Shown here in pieces: positions 6,145-12,029 of a stretch of DNA of 22,681 nt. Made by a program: the position numbers and the translations under genes. The notes below the pieces were generated by a model that saw nothing but the letters and a program-made list of their open reading frames with translations, did not search any database and was not told where the DNA came from. Source of the stretch: a virus; the IMG/VR virus record IMGVR_UViG_3300030104_006301, positions 1-22,681 of that record. One strand, written 5' to 3'. Every line of letters starts with the position of its first letter. The first letter of the stretch is position 1.

Positions 6145-6398
6145 TGTCAGCAGAAAGAAAACAACTAGAGCCAGTTTATTACAAGAAAGATTTGGCTAAA
6201 TTATTTGGAATTTCAACAAGAACTTTACAAACGAGATTAAATGAATTAGTTATCAAAAATCCCAATTTAGATTGTTTATCTCGTACAATAGGTAAGAAAC
6301 AGTTTTTTACCTACAATGACATCGAGGAGATAAAACAATTATGCTTACCATCTTCAAAAGAGACGAAAGTCCTTACTGGCAAATTAGAGGCACAGTAA
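6144..6398 (+). CDS. Excisionase-like HTH protein
   Basis: 84 aa. Residues about 12-35 (YYKKDLAKLFGISTRTLQTR) form a MerR/AlpA-type helix-turn-helix, with a following wing-like segment (SRTIGKKQFFTYNDIEEIKQ) as in phage Xis and AlpA proteins. Xis proteins bend attP DNA and turn integrase toward excision. The last 58 nt overlap the start of the integrase gene in another frame, so the two are tightly linked. The Xis call rests on fold plus position; a transcription regulator is the alternative. Confidence 0.65.
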   Translation: MSAERKQLEPVYYKKDLAKLFGISTRTLQTRLNELVIKNPNLDCLSRTIGKKQFFTYNDIEEIKQLCLPSSKETKVLTGKLEAQ

Positions 6399-7435
6399 AA
6401 CTAGGTAGAAAAGTTAAGACTATTAACAAGTTAAGTACAGGTCGTATTAACCAAAAAGAAGCTAAAGATGAATGCGATAGAGTTAATGCTGAAATCATAC
6501 GAAACTTTGAACAAGAAGATTGTATGACCTGGACTGAGTGTTTTGAGAGAATGAAAAAAAATCCTAAACATTGTCCTTCTCAGCAAAGAATGTCTGTTTT
6601 TAAAAGAGTAGAAAAACTTGCAGGAGATTATGAGTTAAGAGATTTTAACGATGATTTAATATTTGAATTAGCCTACAAACAATATCCACACTTAAAACAA
6701 TGGGAGGGTAAAAAATTACGAGATCTTCCTTATGCTGAAAGACAATTAGCTTCTTCTAAGTTTGCTAGTGCTAATGCAGGAATTATATTACCTATTTCAA
6801 AAGTCTTACATTATGGAGCAAAGCAAGGATGGTGCAATGATCCAACTATTGAACACTTTGAAGTATTGAATGCTAGAGCAAAACATAAAGAAAAATTTAG
6901 TATTGAAGATGTTAGAGCTATTGAAGAAAAATGTACTGATGAAGGTATTAAATTCTTATTTATTTTTTTAATTTATGCAGGTTGCAGAATATCAGAGGCT
7001 TTAAACATGCATTGGCAAGACACCAATCCAGAAAATGATGATAGACCTATGATAGATTTAGAGCAGGATGAATTAAATATTTGGCAATTTAAAACGCAAG
7101 AATGGATTACAAAACCAATGCATCCTAAGTTAAAAGAATATTTAGAAAGAATTAATTATAGAGAAGAAAGATTATTTGAATGGGATCATTTACACGATAG
7201 GCAAAATAATCCATCTGGAATTCCTACGAGATGGTGGGCAATGTGCCAACAAGCAGGAGTTAAATATAAAAATCGACATGCATGCAGACACACTCACGCA
7301 AGTTGGTTAGGTAAGAAAAATTCTTTGCAAGCACTAATGACTGCTGTTGGATGGAAGAGTTCTAAGGTTGCTCTTGGATATGTTCATACTGATAAAAAAG
7401 AAGTCAAAGATATGATAAATGGACTGCCAGAATAA
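6341..7435 (+). CDS. int: Tyrosine-family phage integrase
   Basis: 364 aa. The catalytic set is visible: R216 in AGCRISEAL, K251 in QFKTQEW, H313 and R316 in RHACRHTHAS, W338 in VGWKSSK (in place of the usual second His, an accepted substitution) and nucleophile Y347 in LGYVHT. The N-terminal 50 residues (SPYWQIRGTVKLGRKVKTIN) look like an arm-binding domain, and residues about 60-180 form the core-binding domain. The ATG at 6341 fits because FKRDESPYW is a normal integrase start, with GAGGAG about 10 bases upstream. It integrates the phage genome, and the likely attP follows directly. Confidence 0.93.
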   Translation: MLTIFKRDESPYWQIRGTVKLGRKVKTINKLSTGRINQKEAKDECDRVNAEIIRNFEQEDCMTWTECFERMKKNPKHCPSQQRMSVFKRVEKLAGDYELRDFNDDLIFELAYKQYPHLKQWEGKKLRDLPYAERQLASSKFASANAGIILPISKVLHYGAKQGWCNDPTIEHFEVLNARAKHKEKFSIEDVRAIEEKCTDEGIKFLFIFLIYAGCRISEALNMHWQDTNPENDDRPMIDLEQDELNIWQFKTQEWITKPMHPKLKEYLERINYREERLFEWDHLHDRQNNPSGIPTRWWAMCQQAGVKYKNRHACRHTHASWLGKKNSLQALMTAVGWKSSKVALGYVHTDKKEVKDMINGLPE

Positions 7436-7671
7436 CCATTTTCTGACCACTCAATAAAACTATTTTAATTTTTGGCTGTTTTCTGGGGTAAATTAGGTAT
7501 ACTTTTTTCTTGATATACTTGGTGTCATAAGGTATTTATATATCTATAATGAGAAAAAACAAGAAAAATTGGGAAATTTTTAGCAAGAGTGTGAAGAATA
7601 ATGCAATAGTATGCGACCATATTCCGACCACTCCTGCTCTCATTATGACCACTAATAACAGGGAAAATAAT
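7436..7671. other. Likely attP region with GACCACT arm repeats
   Basis: This 236-bp gap after integrase contains GACCACT at 7445-7451, GACCAT at 7615-7620, GACCACT at 7626-7632 and GACCACT at 7647-7653, all in the same orientation. The last three start 11 and 21 bp apart, one and two helical turns. This is the layout expected of integrase arm-type or accessory sites flanking a core at about 7452-7614. I cannot identify the core, because no tRNA 3' end is recognisable. A frame runs through here from 7549, but I reject that start (see the next gene). Confidence 0.5.
7510..7550 (+). promoter_or_regulatory. Candidate promoter for the post-integrase genes
   Basis: TTGATA (7510-7515), 17 bp, then TATTTA (7533-7538) is a reasonable sigma70 match. 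A consensus TATAAT also lies at 7545-7550 with TTGGTG 20 bp upstream. Either would start a transcript around 7545-7557 reading into the four genes at 7672-9212. The position inside the presumed attP means integration could separate or reconnect it with neighbouring genes. Confidence 0.4.
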
Positions 7672-7905
7672 ATGAATAAATTTATTTCTAAATTATTTAA
7701 AATTGCAGGAATGACTTTTAAAAACGATTATTTATATCAAGTAGAAAATACTAAATTTCGTTTTATTAAAATCAAAAAAGATACATATAATAATAATTGG
7801 AAAGTTGTTACTTATCTTGATTTCGATTACCCAATTTTTGATTATGTAGCTCATGCAAAAAATCTTAAACAAGCTAAACAAATAGCAATAGAGGTGGGAG
7901 AATAA
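7672..7905 (+). CDS. Unknown 77-residue protein
   Basis: It begins MNKFISKLFKIAGMTFKND and ends AKQIAIEVGE. The ATG at 7672 is chosen because CAGGGAAAAT lies just upstream. The open frame continues back to an ATG at 7549, but that adds about 41 residues of unlikely composition, lies on top of a -10-like TATAAT and covers the attP-like repeats. The body has short strands with many Lys, Tyr and Asn and a C-terminal helix (AHAKNLKQAKQIAIEVGE). No family is recognised. It is the first gene of the accessory cluster, 1 nt before the next. Confidence 0.6.
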   Translation: MNKFISKLFKIAGMTFKNDYLYQVENTKFRFIKIKKDTYNNNWKVVTYLDFDYPIFDYVAHAKNLKQAKQIAIEVGE

Positions 7906-7906
7906 T

Positions 7907-8158
7907 ATGATTGTTGAAACTATGACTGAAGGCAAAAATAAATATCAAGTTGAGTTACTTAAAAAAGACAACTTTAATAAAAAGTTTTTTGCTACAATTA
8001 ATGATGTTGTGTATCTTATGTGTGATACTTCAACAGTTGCTTCTATAAATCAATTTGACAACAGAGTTTGTAAATTAGAAAACAATGGTTTTACTACTTG
8101 TGGTTTTCACTACGAAGCAGGTAAATTTATTTTACATTTTAAAAGAAGGGATGCTTAA
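7907..8158 (+). CDS. Unknown 83-residue protein
   Basis: A small mixed alpha/beta protein, MIVETMTEGKNKYQVELLKK through FHYEAGKFILHFKRRDA, with three Cys (one in LMCDTST). It may be all-beta (repeated strand-like segments KYQVELLKK, KFFATINDVVYLM, KFILHFKRR). The ribosome site is GGTGGGAG about 8 bases before the ATG. No family is recognised. It sits between two other unknown small genes in a tight series (1-2 nt gaps), typical of phage anti-defence or host-takeover clusters, though nothing in the sequence shows that role. Confidence 0.65.
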   Translation: MIVETMTEGKNKYQVELLKKDNFNKKFFATINDVVYLMCDTSTVASINQFDNRVCKLENNGFTTCGFHYEAGKFILHFKRRDA

Positions 8159-8160
8159 TT

Positions 8161-8454
8161 ATGATTACATTTACTGATAAAGAAAGACAATTAGCACAGT
8201 ATTTAATCGATGTAACTGATGGTAGTAATTCAGTTATCTTTGAAAATCCTAAAAAATTAGGTTGGGATGTTGAAACTGCTAGAGGTGTTTTTGCATCTTT
8301 AGTTAAAAAAGATATTATTTTTCCAGATGATGCAATGCAAATAGATGATTATGTTGTTCATTATTGGATGGTTGATGTTGAAACTGATGATGCAGGAAGA
8401 TTAATAAATACTGTTGATGAATTATTAGAAGAAAAAAATAAGGTGGCTCAATAA
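8161..8454 (+). CDS. Unknown 97-residue acidic protein, possible winged helix
   Basis: Residues 1-55 (FTDKERQLAQYLIDVTDGSN, then WDVETARGVFASLVKKDIIF) have the helix-helix-helix-strand order of a winged-helix domain, where a long helix (VETARGVFASLVKK) would read DNA. The second half is acidic (MVDVETDDAGR, VDELLEEKNK). The fold call is weak. The stop overlaps the following acetyltransferase-like gene as TAATG, so the two are likely co-translated. Confidence 0.6.
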   Translation: MITFTDKERQLAQYLIDVTDGSNSVIFENPKKLGWDVETARGVFASLVKKDIIFPDDAMQIDDYVVHYWMVDVETDDAGRLINTVDELLEEKNKVAQ

Positions 8455-9212
8455 TGAGCCATCTATCAGCTTCCACTTTTGTTAATATGCCTATTATCAA
8501 TAAAGATTATATTGAGATCAGACCTATTGAGTTTGCTCAAGCTAAAGAAGTTATAGGCGAATTTCATAAGCATAATATTGCACCACAAGGTCATAAGTTT
8601 TCTATGGGTATATTTAGAAAAAAATTAAACGATCATGTTGCAGGTGGAGATTATGAACAATTACATGATTGGGTAATCATAGATACTTTTGATAATGATG
8701 ATGATACTTTGGAACAATATTATGATTATGAATATGGAATGGATATGGAATATAGCGATAAGTATGATGCTTATGCGTTAAATTTAGGTGGGGAATTTGT
8801 ATATGCTCGACCAAAAGAAGATGATGTTTTACTTGGAGTTGCAACTATTGGTAATCCTGTTGCTCCAAGATTAATGGATGGTAAAACTTTAGAGATTACT
8901 CGTATTTGTTTTGTTGATGAAAATAATAATCCATACTTTGATAGTGAACTACCAAAGTTTAATAAGGATCATTCATCCCCAATACCATCAATGTTTGTTT
9001 CTGCTATTGTAAAAGAAGTTAAAAAAAGAGGTTATGAGAAGATAATTACTTTTACAAGAGTTGATGAGTTTGCTAAATATTTAAAAGCAACTGGATTTAA
9101 TATTGTTTTTACGCAAACTAGAATTAAAAAATGGAAGTCTAAGAATGCAGATAAGATGTATTCTAAATCTAAACCAAGTCTTAAAAATCGTTGGGAATTG
9201 AAAGTAGCTTAA
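8454..9212 (+). CDS. XF1762-like acetyltransferase-fold protein with acidic insertions
   Basis: 252 aa. The framework matches phage/plasmid XF1762-type proteins of the GNAT superfamily: IRPIEFAQAKEVIGEFHKHN then IAPQGHKFSMGIF (residues 22-54), LLGVATIGNPVAPRLMDGKT (127-144), LEITRICF (146-153), PSMFVSAIVKEVKKRGYEKI (178-197), ITFTRVDEFAKYLKATGF. Two insertions are unusual: a very acidic, Tyr-rich one at about 58-124 (DNDDDTLEQYYDYEYG) and a shorter one at 154-176, where normal members read C-T-D-G-x-x-N-A. Length is therefore well above the usual 130-180. The substrate is unknown. It is the last plus-strand gene, and its stop overlaps the opposing gene's stop. Confidence 0.7.
   Translation: MSHLSASTFVNMPIINKDYIEIRPIEFAQAKEVIGEFHKHNIAPQGHKFSMGIFRKKLNDHVAGGDYEQLHDWVIIDTFDNDDDTLEQYYDYEYGMDMEYSDKYDAYALNLGGEFVYARPKEDDVLLGVATIGNPVAPRLMDGKTLEITRICFVDENNNPYFDSELPKFNKDHSSPIPSMFVSAIVKEVKKRGYEKIITFTRVDEFAKYLKATGFNIVFTQTRIKKWKSKNADKMYSKSKPSLKNRWELKVA
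9209..9212. other. Convergent gene junction
   Basis: The stop of the plus-strand acetyltransferase-like gene and that of the minus-strand 80-residue gene lie in the same TTAA. I see no GC-rich hairpin with a T-tract on either side, so the rightward and leftward transcripts may run into each other. Confidence 0.7.
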
Positions 9213-9451
9213 CTTAAATACTTAATATCTTTTATAACTCCTTTAGGGATTACCTGGCTTCTACCATATAGGTCATCCTTATTGTGAGTATCTTTGTCAG
9301 CTAATATAACAATTAGATCTTCAGTCTCTTTATACAGCCAACCTAACGAGTCCACAGAGCAGACTTCAGATTTATCTAAATCTTCTTTTTCTATCCAAGT
9401 ACCGACTGAGTTTTCGTTAGTATCAAGCCAAGTTACTAATACTATTTTCAC
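9209..9451 (-). CDS. Small phage protein of unknown function
   Basis: 80 aa. The layout resembles a widespread phage hypothetical family: an N-terminal strand with W (VLVTWLDTNENSVGTWIEKE), a middle reading VDSLGWLYKETEDLIVILAD, and a C-terminal RSQVIPKGVIKDIKYL, where family members read V-S-V-G-W/Y-L ... V-I-P-K-G ... I. The start is GTG at 9449-9451, overlapping the TGA of the AT-hook-like peptide upstream. It is the last gene of the leftward late operon. Its TAA pairs with the opposing stop, both within TTAA at 9209-9212. Confidence 0.7.
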   Translation of the reverse strand: MKIVLVTWLDTNENSVGTWIEKEDLDKSEVCSVDSLGWLYKETEDLIVILADKDTHNKDDLYGRSQVIPKGVIKDIKYLS

Positions 9452-9549
9452 TTTTTCTTTTTAGCTTTTTTCTTTTTTTTAGGTTGTTCTTTTTTCTTTT
9501 TAGGTGGTCTGCCTCTTTTTGATCCGTAAGTTCCCATTCCGTATGGCAT
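9448..9549 (-). CDS. 33-residue lysine-rich peptide with AT-hook-like motif
   Basis: The sequence starts MPYGMGTYGSKRGRPPKKKK and ends in Lys runs; 14 of 33 residues are Lys and 2 are Arg. KRGRPPK (residues 11-17) is an AT-hook-like R-G-R-P core, the motif that inserts in the minor groove of A+T-rich DNA. The MPYGxGTYGSKxGRPPK opening recurs in many phage small proteins, as far as I recall. AAGG lies at about 9 bases upstream of the ATG. Its TGA overlaps the GTG start of the next gene. It is probably DNA-binding; whether it is packaged in the virion is unknown. Confidence 0.75.
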   Translation of the reverse strand: MPYGMGTYGSKRGRPPKKKKEQPKKKKKAKKKK

Positions 9550-9552
9550 ATA

Positions 9553-9720
9553 TTATCCTTTCATTTTTTTTGATATATACATATTTTTAACAAGACTTGT
9601 TTTCTTGCCAAACTTTTTGTCTGCTGATTTCTTTGCAGAGCTATAACCTTTTTTACCTTTTAATTTTTTTGACTTGCCGAGACTTTTTGGTCTTGGCTTT
9701 TCCCATACTTGTTTTTTCAT
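9553..9720 (-). CDS. 55-residue lysine-rich protein
   Basis: It begins MKKQVWEKPRPKSLGKSKKL and ends YISKKMKG, with about 20 Lys and only three acidic residues. It has a KPRPKSLGK motif and a conserved-looking K-S-A-D-K-K-F-G-K segment, a pattern I associate with phage hypotheticals reading K-P-R-P-K-x-L-G-K. AGGAAAA lies 5-8 bases before the ATG, and the stop is 3 nt before the next small gene. It is likely a nucleic-acid-binding, possibly virion-packaged, basic protein, inferred from composition and late position. Confidence 0.7.
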   Translation of the reverse strand: MKKQVWEKPRPKSLGKSKKLKGKKGYSSAKKSADKKFGKKTSLVKNMYISKKMKG

Positions 9721-9805
9721 TTTTCCTCATGCGTAATGGTTGTTCCCATTTACCTATTGTAAATGTACCTGTTAAAACTTCTGTAATTCTTTTAAGTTCT
9801 TCCAC
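9653..9805 (-). CDS. Possible 50-residue protein overlapping the Lys-rich gene
   Basis: The frame opens with GTG at 9805 (an alternative GTG at 9811), reads VEELKRITEVLTGTFTIGKW, then EQPLRMRKNEK, and ends VKKIKR. It starts right at the stop of the DUF6321 gene. The first 28 codons occupy otherwise empty sequence and look protein-like. The last 68 nt overlap the 55-residue gene in another frame. No Shine-Dalgarno is visible, so translation would depend on coupling to the upstream stop. It may be non-coding. Confidence 0.35.
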   Translation of the reverse strand: MEELKRITEVLTGTFTIGKWEQPLRMRKNEKTSMGKAKTKKSRQVKKIKR

Positions 9806-10062
9806 TACCACTTGACCAAATTTGACCAATATGAGCCAGACATTTTTCCTTTTTTAATATTTTTTCCATGTCTTGCTTTGAAAGACTTTGATCTGGCTGT
9901 ATTCTTTTTATCTCCAGACACACCTTGCTGTCCAAAGCGAATAGTTTTTATTTTACTACCCTCTTTGGCAACAACAATGTGAGATTTTTTAGGATGCGAT
10001 GGAGTTCTTTTAGGTTTATTAAAACCACTTACCCCTGCTCTTTTTAATCTTGGATCTGCCAT
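9805..10062 (-). CDS. DUF6321-type phage protein
   Basis: 85 aa, very basic. The whole sequence matches a conserved marine-phage family: ADPRLKRAGVSGFNKPKRTP, then HPKKSHIVVAKEGSKIKTIR, FGQQGVSG, and a C-terminal KSFKARHGKNIKKGKMS with YWSNLVKW. The strict motifs P-K-R-T-P, H-I/V-V-V-A-K-E-G, R-F-G-Q-Q-G-V and F-K-A-R-H are all present, so it is full length. The biochemical role is unknown; the charge and the F-K-A-R-H segment suggest nucleic-acid binding. It follows the 39-residue membrane protein by 3 nt in the late operon. Confidence 0.88.
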   Translation of the reverse strand: MADPRLKRAGVSGFNKPKRTPSHPKKSHIVVAKEGSKIKTIRFGQQGVSGDKKNTARSKSFKARHGKNIKKGKMSGSYWSNLVKW

Positions 10063-10065
10063 TAA

Positions 10066-10185
10066 TTAAATAGCACCAATTACTACGATTACGATTATCG
10101 CAACAATTCCTGCTTTAATCCAATCTTTCATGCTCCAGTCTGACCACTCTTTTATGTGATCCCATAAGTCTTGTAATAATTTCAT
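10066..10185 (-). CDS. 39-residue single-pass membrane protein
   Basis: It begins MKLLQDLWDHIKEWSDWSMK, a Trp-rich amphipathic segment, then DWIKAG and a hydrophobic C-terminal helix of about 15 residues (IVAIIVIVVIGAI). AGGAGGT at 10189-10195, 3 bases before the ATG, is a perfect Shine-Dalgarno and overlaps the holin stop codon. I associate similar small Trp-plus-membrane proteins with marine phages. Sitting directly after the holin, it may be a second holin or antiholin component (inference). Confidence 0.75.
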   Translation of the reverse strand: MKLLQDLWDHIKEWSDWSMKDWIKAGIVAIIVIVVIGAI

Positions 10186-10188
10186 ATT

Positions 10189-10195
10189 ACCTCCT
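10189..10195 (-). promoter_or_regulatory. Perfect Shine-Dalgarno AGGAGGT
   Basis: The minus strand reads AGGAGGT then AAT before the ATG at 10185. It is among the strongest ribosome sites in this window and predicts high translation of the 39-residue membrane protein. It overlaps the holin gene's TAG, so ribosomes finishing the holin could re-initiate here. Confidence 0.75.
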
Positions 10196-10574
10196 ATTTT
10201 TTAAAAAATTTAGTAGCACCTTTTATGGAAAATGAGGCACTCACAATTAGTCCTAAACTGTAAAAATACCAATCTGGAGTTTTTTCTAATGCTTGAAAAC
10301 CCCTCTCAACATATTCAACAGTAAAAGGAATAAAACAAAGTATTAAAGGTAGTGAAAATACTATTGTTAAATATTCATCTTTCCATGACTCCTTACTAGA
10401 TTTCATGGCTTCCAAATCCCAATCTAATTCTCCTTTAATTCTTTTTTCCATTAAAGAAGTTTCAGCTTTAATTTTTGTTAATTTTTGTTCAGCTTTAGCT
10501 TTTTTAGTTTCAACTACACCTTTAACAACATCTCCTGCTACACCGAGTAAAGGTTTAATCAATAAATTTAACAT
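10194..10574 (-). CDS. Holin, 3TM / gene-transfer-agent type
   Basis: 126 aa. It has an N-terminal hydrophobic/amphipathic helix (residues about 1-21), a charged linker with coiled-coil character (ETKKAKAEQKLTKIKAETSL), then ESWKDEYLTIVFSLPLILCF with a membrane helix at 68-85, and a second at about 101-118 (DWYFYSLGLIVSASFSIKGA). The W-K-D-E-Y/F followed by L-P-L-I-x-x-F-I-P is the pattern of the holin family of three transmembrane segments (GTA_holin_3TM). It forms inner-membrane holes to release the endolysin, whose gene lies just upstream. An AGGTGG ribosome site precedes the ATG. Confidence 0.83.
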   Translation of the reverse strand: MLNLLIKPLLGVAGDVVKGVVETKKAKAEQKLTKIKAETSLMEKRIKGELDWDLEAMKSSKESWKDEYLTIVFSLPLILCFIPFTVEYVERGFQALEKTPDWYFYSLGLIVSASFSIKGATKFFKK

Positions 10575-10666
10575 ATGATGCCACCTACTTGCTGATAATA
10601 AATATACAGATTACAAAATTCTATGAGAACTAAGGCTGTGAATAGTGTTGTTATAATTATCTTCAT
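10568..10666 (-). CDS. 32-residue membrane or secreted peptide in the lysis cassette
   Basis: The sequence MKIIITTLFTALVLIEFCNL continues YIYYQQVGG and ends in Cys. A Lys followed by about 17 hydrophobic residues gives a signal-anchor. Its ATG overlaps the endolysin TGA (ATGA), with GGAGAG 5 bases upstream, and its stop lies inside the holin start by a 7-nt overlap. Coupling on both sides argues that it is translated. It could modulate the holin. It is too short for a normal spanin, and no lipobox is clear. Confidence 0.6.
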   Translation of the reverse strand: MKIIITTLFTALVLIEFCNLYIYYQQVGGIIC

Positions 10667-11097
10667 TTTATACTCTCCAATATATCGCATAATGCAGAAA
10701 CTCTGTTAGTGGCTTGATTTCGATACCACAGGCTATTTTTCAACTCTGCTGATGCATCAGTCCACCGACCTTCGTTTAGGTGTTCTATAGTGCGTTTAAA
10801 CGATGAAAATCCTTTAGCACCTAAAACAAAGCAACATTCAATCGCTATTTCCTGTGCTTTTGGATGTAATTTATCAAAATCAGTTACTCTCTTTGCAGAG
10901 TTAAGTGCAATGTTAAAATCATACTCAAAAATCTTTTCTAAGTGTTTTTGATCGTAATGTTTATCATCATCCCACTTCTCATCAGATCTGCATAAATGCC
11001 CATAGCCAATAGTTCTTTTACCTAATGAGTCTAAGTAAACCTTATTGCGATAACCTTCATGTTCTTTAATACGATCAATTAATTTTTCATGTTCCAT
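10663..11097 (-). CDS. Endolysin, T4-lysozyme type (GH24)
   Basis: 144 aa. EHEGYRNKVYLDSLGKRTIG then YGH (residues 12-33) is the GH24 active site with E14, D23 and T29, the same 9 and 6 spacing as E11-D20-T26 in T4 lysozyme. Downstream LHPKAQEIAIECCFVLGAKG and FSSFKRTIEHLNEGRWTDAS match the second lobe, and a typical W-Y-R-N-Q-x-x-x-R dead-end segment follows. It cuts the MurNAc-GlcNAc backbone of peptidoglycan. There is no signal peptide, so it needs the holin. It overlaps the MazG-like gene by 19 nt. Confidence 0.92.
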   Translation of the reverse strand: MEHEKLIDRIKEHEGYRNKVYLDSLGKRTIGYGHLCRSDEKWDDDKHYDQKHLEKIFEYDFNIALNSAKRVTDFDKLHPKAQEIAIECCFVLGAKGFSSFKRTIEHLNEGRWTDASAELKNSLWYRNQATNRVSALCDILESIK

Positions 11098-11300
11098 CTT
11101 GTCTTTTCCTTGCGTAAAATTTGTAAACCTTTTTCCAGGTAAATCATGGCATCGCCTAACTCCTCAAGAGTATCAACAAACATTTCTTCTAAATCTTTGT
11201 GAGCTTGATCCATCGTATTACCAAACTTTTTTGTGCCTGCTTCAGATCTATCAGCTATTCGCTGAATTACTTTCTGAGCAATAGGATCTTCTACTGTCAT
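11079..11300 (-). CDS. MazG-like all-alpha NTP pyrophosphohydrolase
   Basis: 73 aa. RIADRSEAGTKKFGNTMDQA (residues 14-33) and a downstream EELGDAMIYLEKGLQ (46-60) follow the small phage NTP-PPase layout R-S-x-x-G-x-K-K-Y/F-G-x-T ... E-E-x-x-D-A-x-x-Y-L. The E46-E47-x-x-D50 cluster would bind magnesium. Full MazG has more Glu motifs, so this is a minimal version and may act as a dimer or be regulatory. It could hydrolyse unusual dNTPs or (p)ppGpp-type signals; the substrate is unknown. It shares 4 nt with the phosphoesterase gene and 19 nt with the endolysin. Confidence 0.65.
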   Translation of the reverse strand: MTVEDPIAQKVIQRIADRSEAGTKKFGNTMDQAHKDLEEMFVDTLEELGDAMIYLEKGLQILRKEKTRWNMKN

Positions 11301-12007
11301 ATTTTACCAGTCCATTCTCCTCTATCATTGAGAGGCATTGCATATATAACTGGCTGATTATTTATTATTGCTCCTACACTAATTATTGGTCTTTTAATAA
11401 AGTTTTTTCCATATTTAAAGGCTTCTGATTTAGGATTTATAGAACTACCTACAATCATTGCAAAATTAAGTGAAGTTGGCGAACTCCAGTATTCTATACT
11501 TGCCTTTGTATGTTGATGAGAACAGACATAGCTCATACCTAATTCTTTAGAACTAGACAAAACATTTGATTTAAAATGATGTGTAAAAAAAACTTTAGTT
11601 TTATTTGGAAGCTGTAAAATTAATTTATTATGCCAAGTCCATTTCCACTTTTTATCTATTTCTAATATATCATTTATGTCTTTAAGGAATGAATTTGGTA
11701 TTAAAGATTTTTCTGCTAATCGTTGAATGCGAATATCGTGATTACCCCACAAAATAGGCATAGGTGTTGGAAATATTTTTCTTAATTTTTTAATGCATTT
11801 AATGGCATTTTTAATTTCAAACTTAATGTTAGGCAACTCAGCACTATGTAAATGTTGGCTGATAGCATGAAAGTCAACTAAATCTCCACTTGCTAAAGTC
11901 ATTGTTGGAGAAATATGATCTCTTAATTTTTTTATCCATTCAAAATAATTTGGATGTTGATATGGAAAATGTTGGTCGCTTAAAATAAGCAGTCGTTTTG
12001 TATTCAT
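11297..12007 (-). CDS. Calcineurin-like metallophosphoesterase
   Basis: 236 aa. All metal-binding motifs are present in order: SDQHF (D11, H13), SGDLVD (D42), WGNHD (88-91), FTHHF (H143/H144) and SHQHT (H164, H166). These make the two-metal site of the phosphoesterase superfamily. There is no signal peptide or membrane segment, so it is cytoplasmic. Phage members are often found among late genes and may act on nucleotides, RNA or DNA; the substrate is not readable from sequence. AAGGAC lies about 6 bases upstream of the ATG. It overlaps the MazG-like gene by 4 nt, suggesting a joint nucleotide-related task. Confidence 0.88.
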   Translation of the reverse strand: MNTKRLLILSDQHFPYQHPNYFEWIKKLRDHISPTMTLASGDLVDFHAISQHLHSAELPNIKFEIKNAIKCIKKLRKIFPTPMPILWGNHDIRIQRLAEKSLIPNSFLKDINDILEIDKKWKWTWHNKLILQLPNKTKVFFTHHFKSNVLSSSKELGMSYVCSHQHTKASIEYWSSPTSLNFAMIVGSSINPKSEAFKYGKNFIKRPIISVGAIINNQPVIYAMPLNDRGEWTGKI

Positions 12008-12029
12008 ACAAGTCCTTTAGTAAGGATGG

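Noticed and set aside
7549-7671. N-terminal extension of the 77-residue gene back to an ATG at 7549
   Set aside because: It lies over a -10-like TATAAT and the GACCACT repeats, has no Shine-Dalgarno, and a better ribosome site precedes the ATG at 7672.
9597-9815. Plus-strand hydrophobic frame opposite the Lys-rich genes
   Set aside because: It is the complement of A-rich lysine codons (T-rich gives Phe/Leu); no ribosome site, and the minus strand has coupled genes.
10142-10148. Another GACCACT match far from the attachment region
   Set aside because: It lies inside the 39-residue membrane protein gene, single copy and not phased with others; likely chance.
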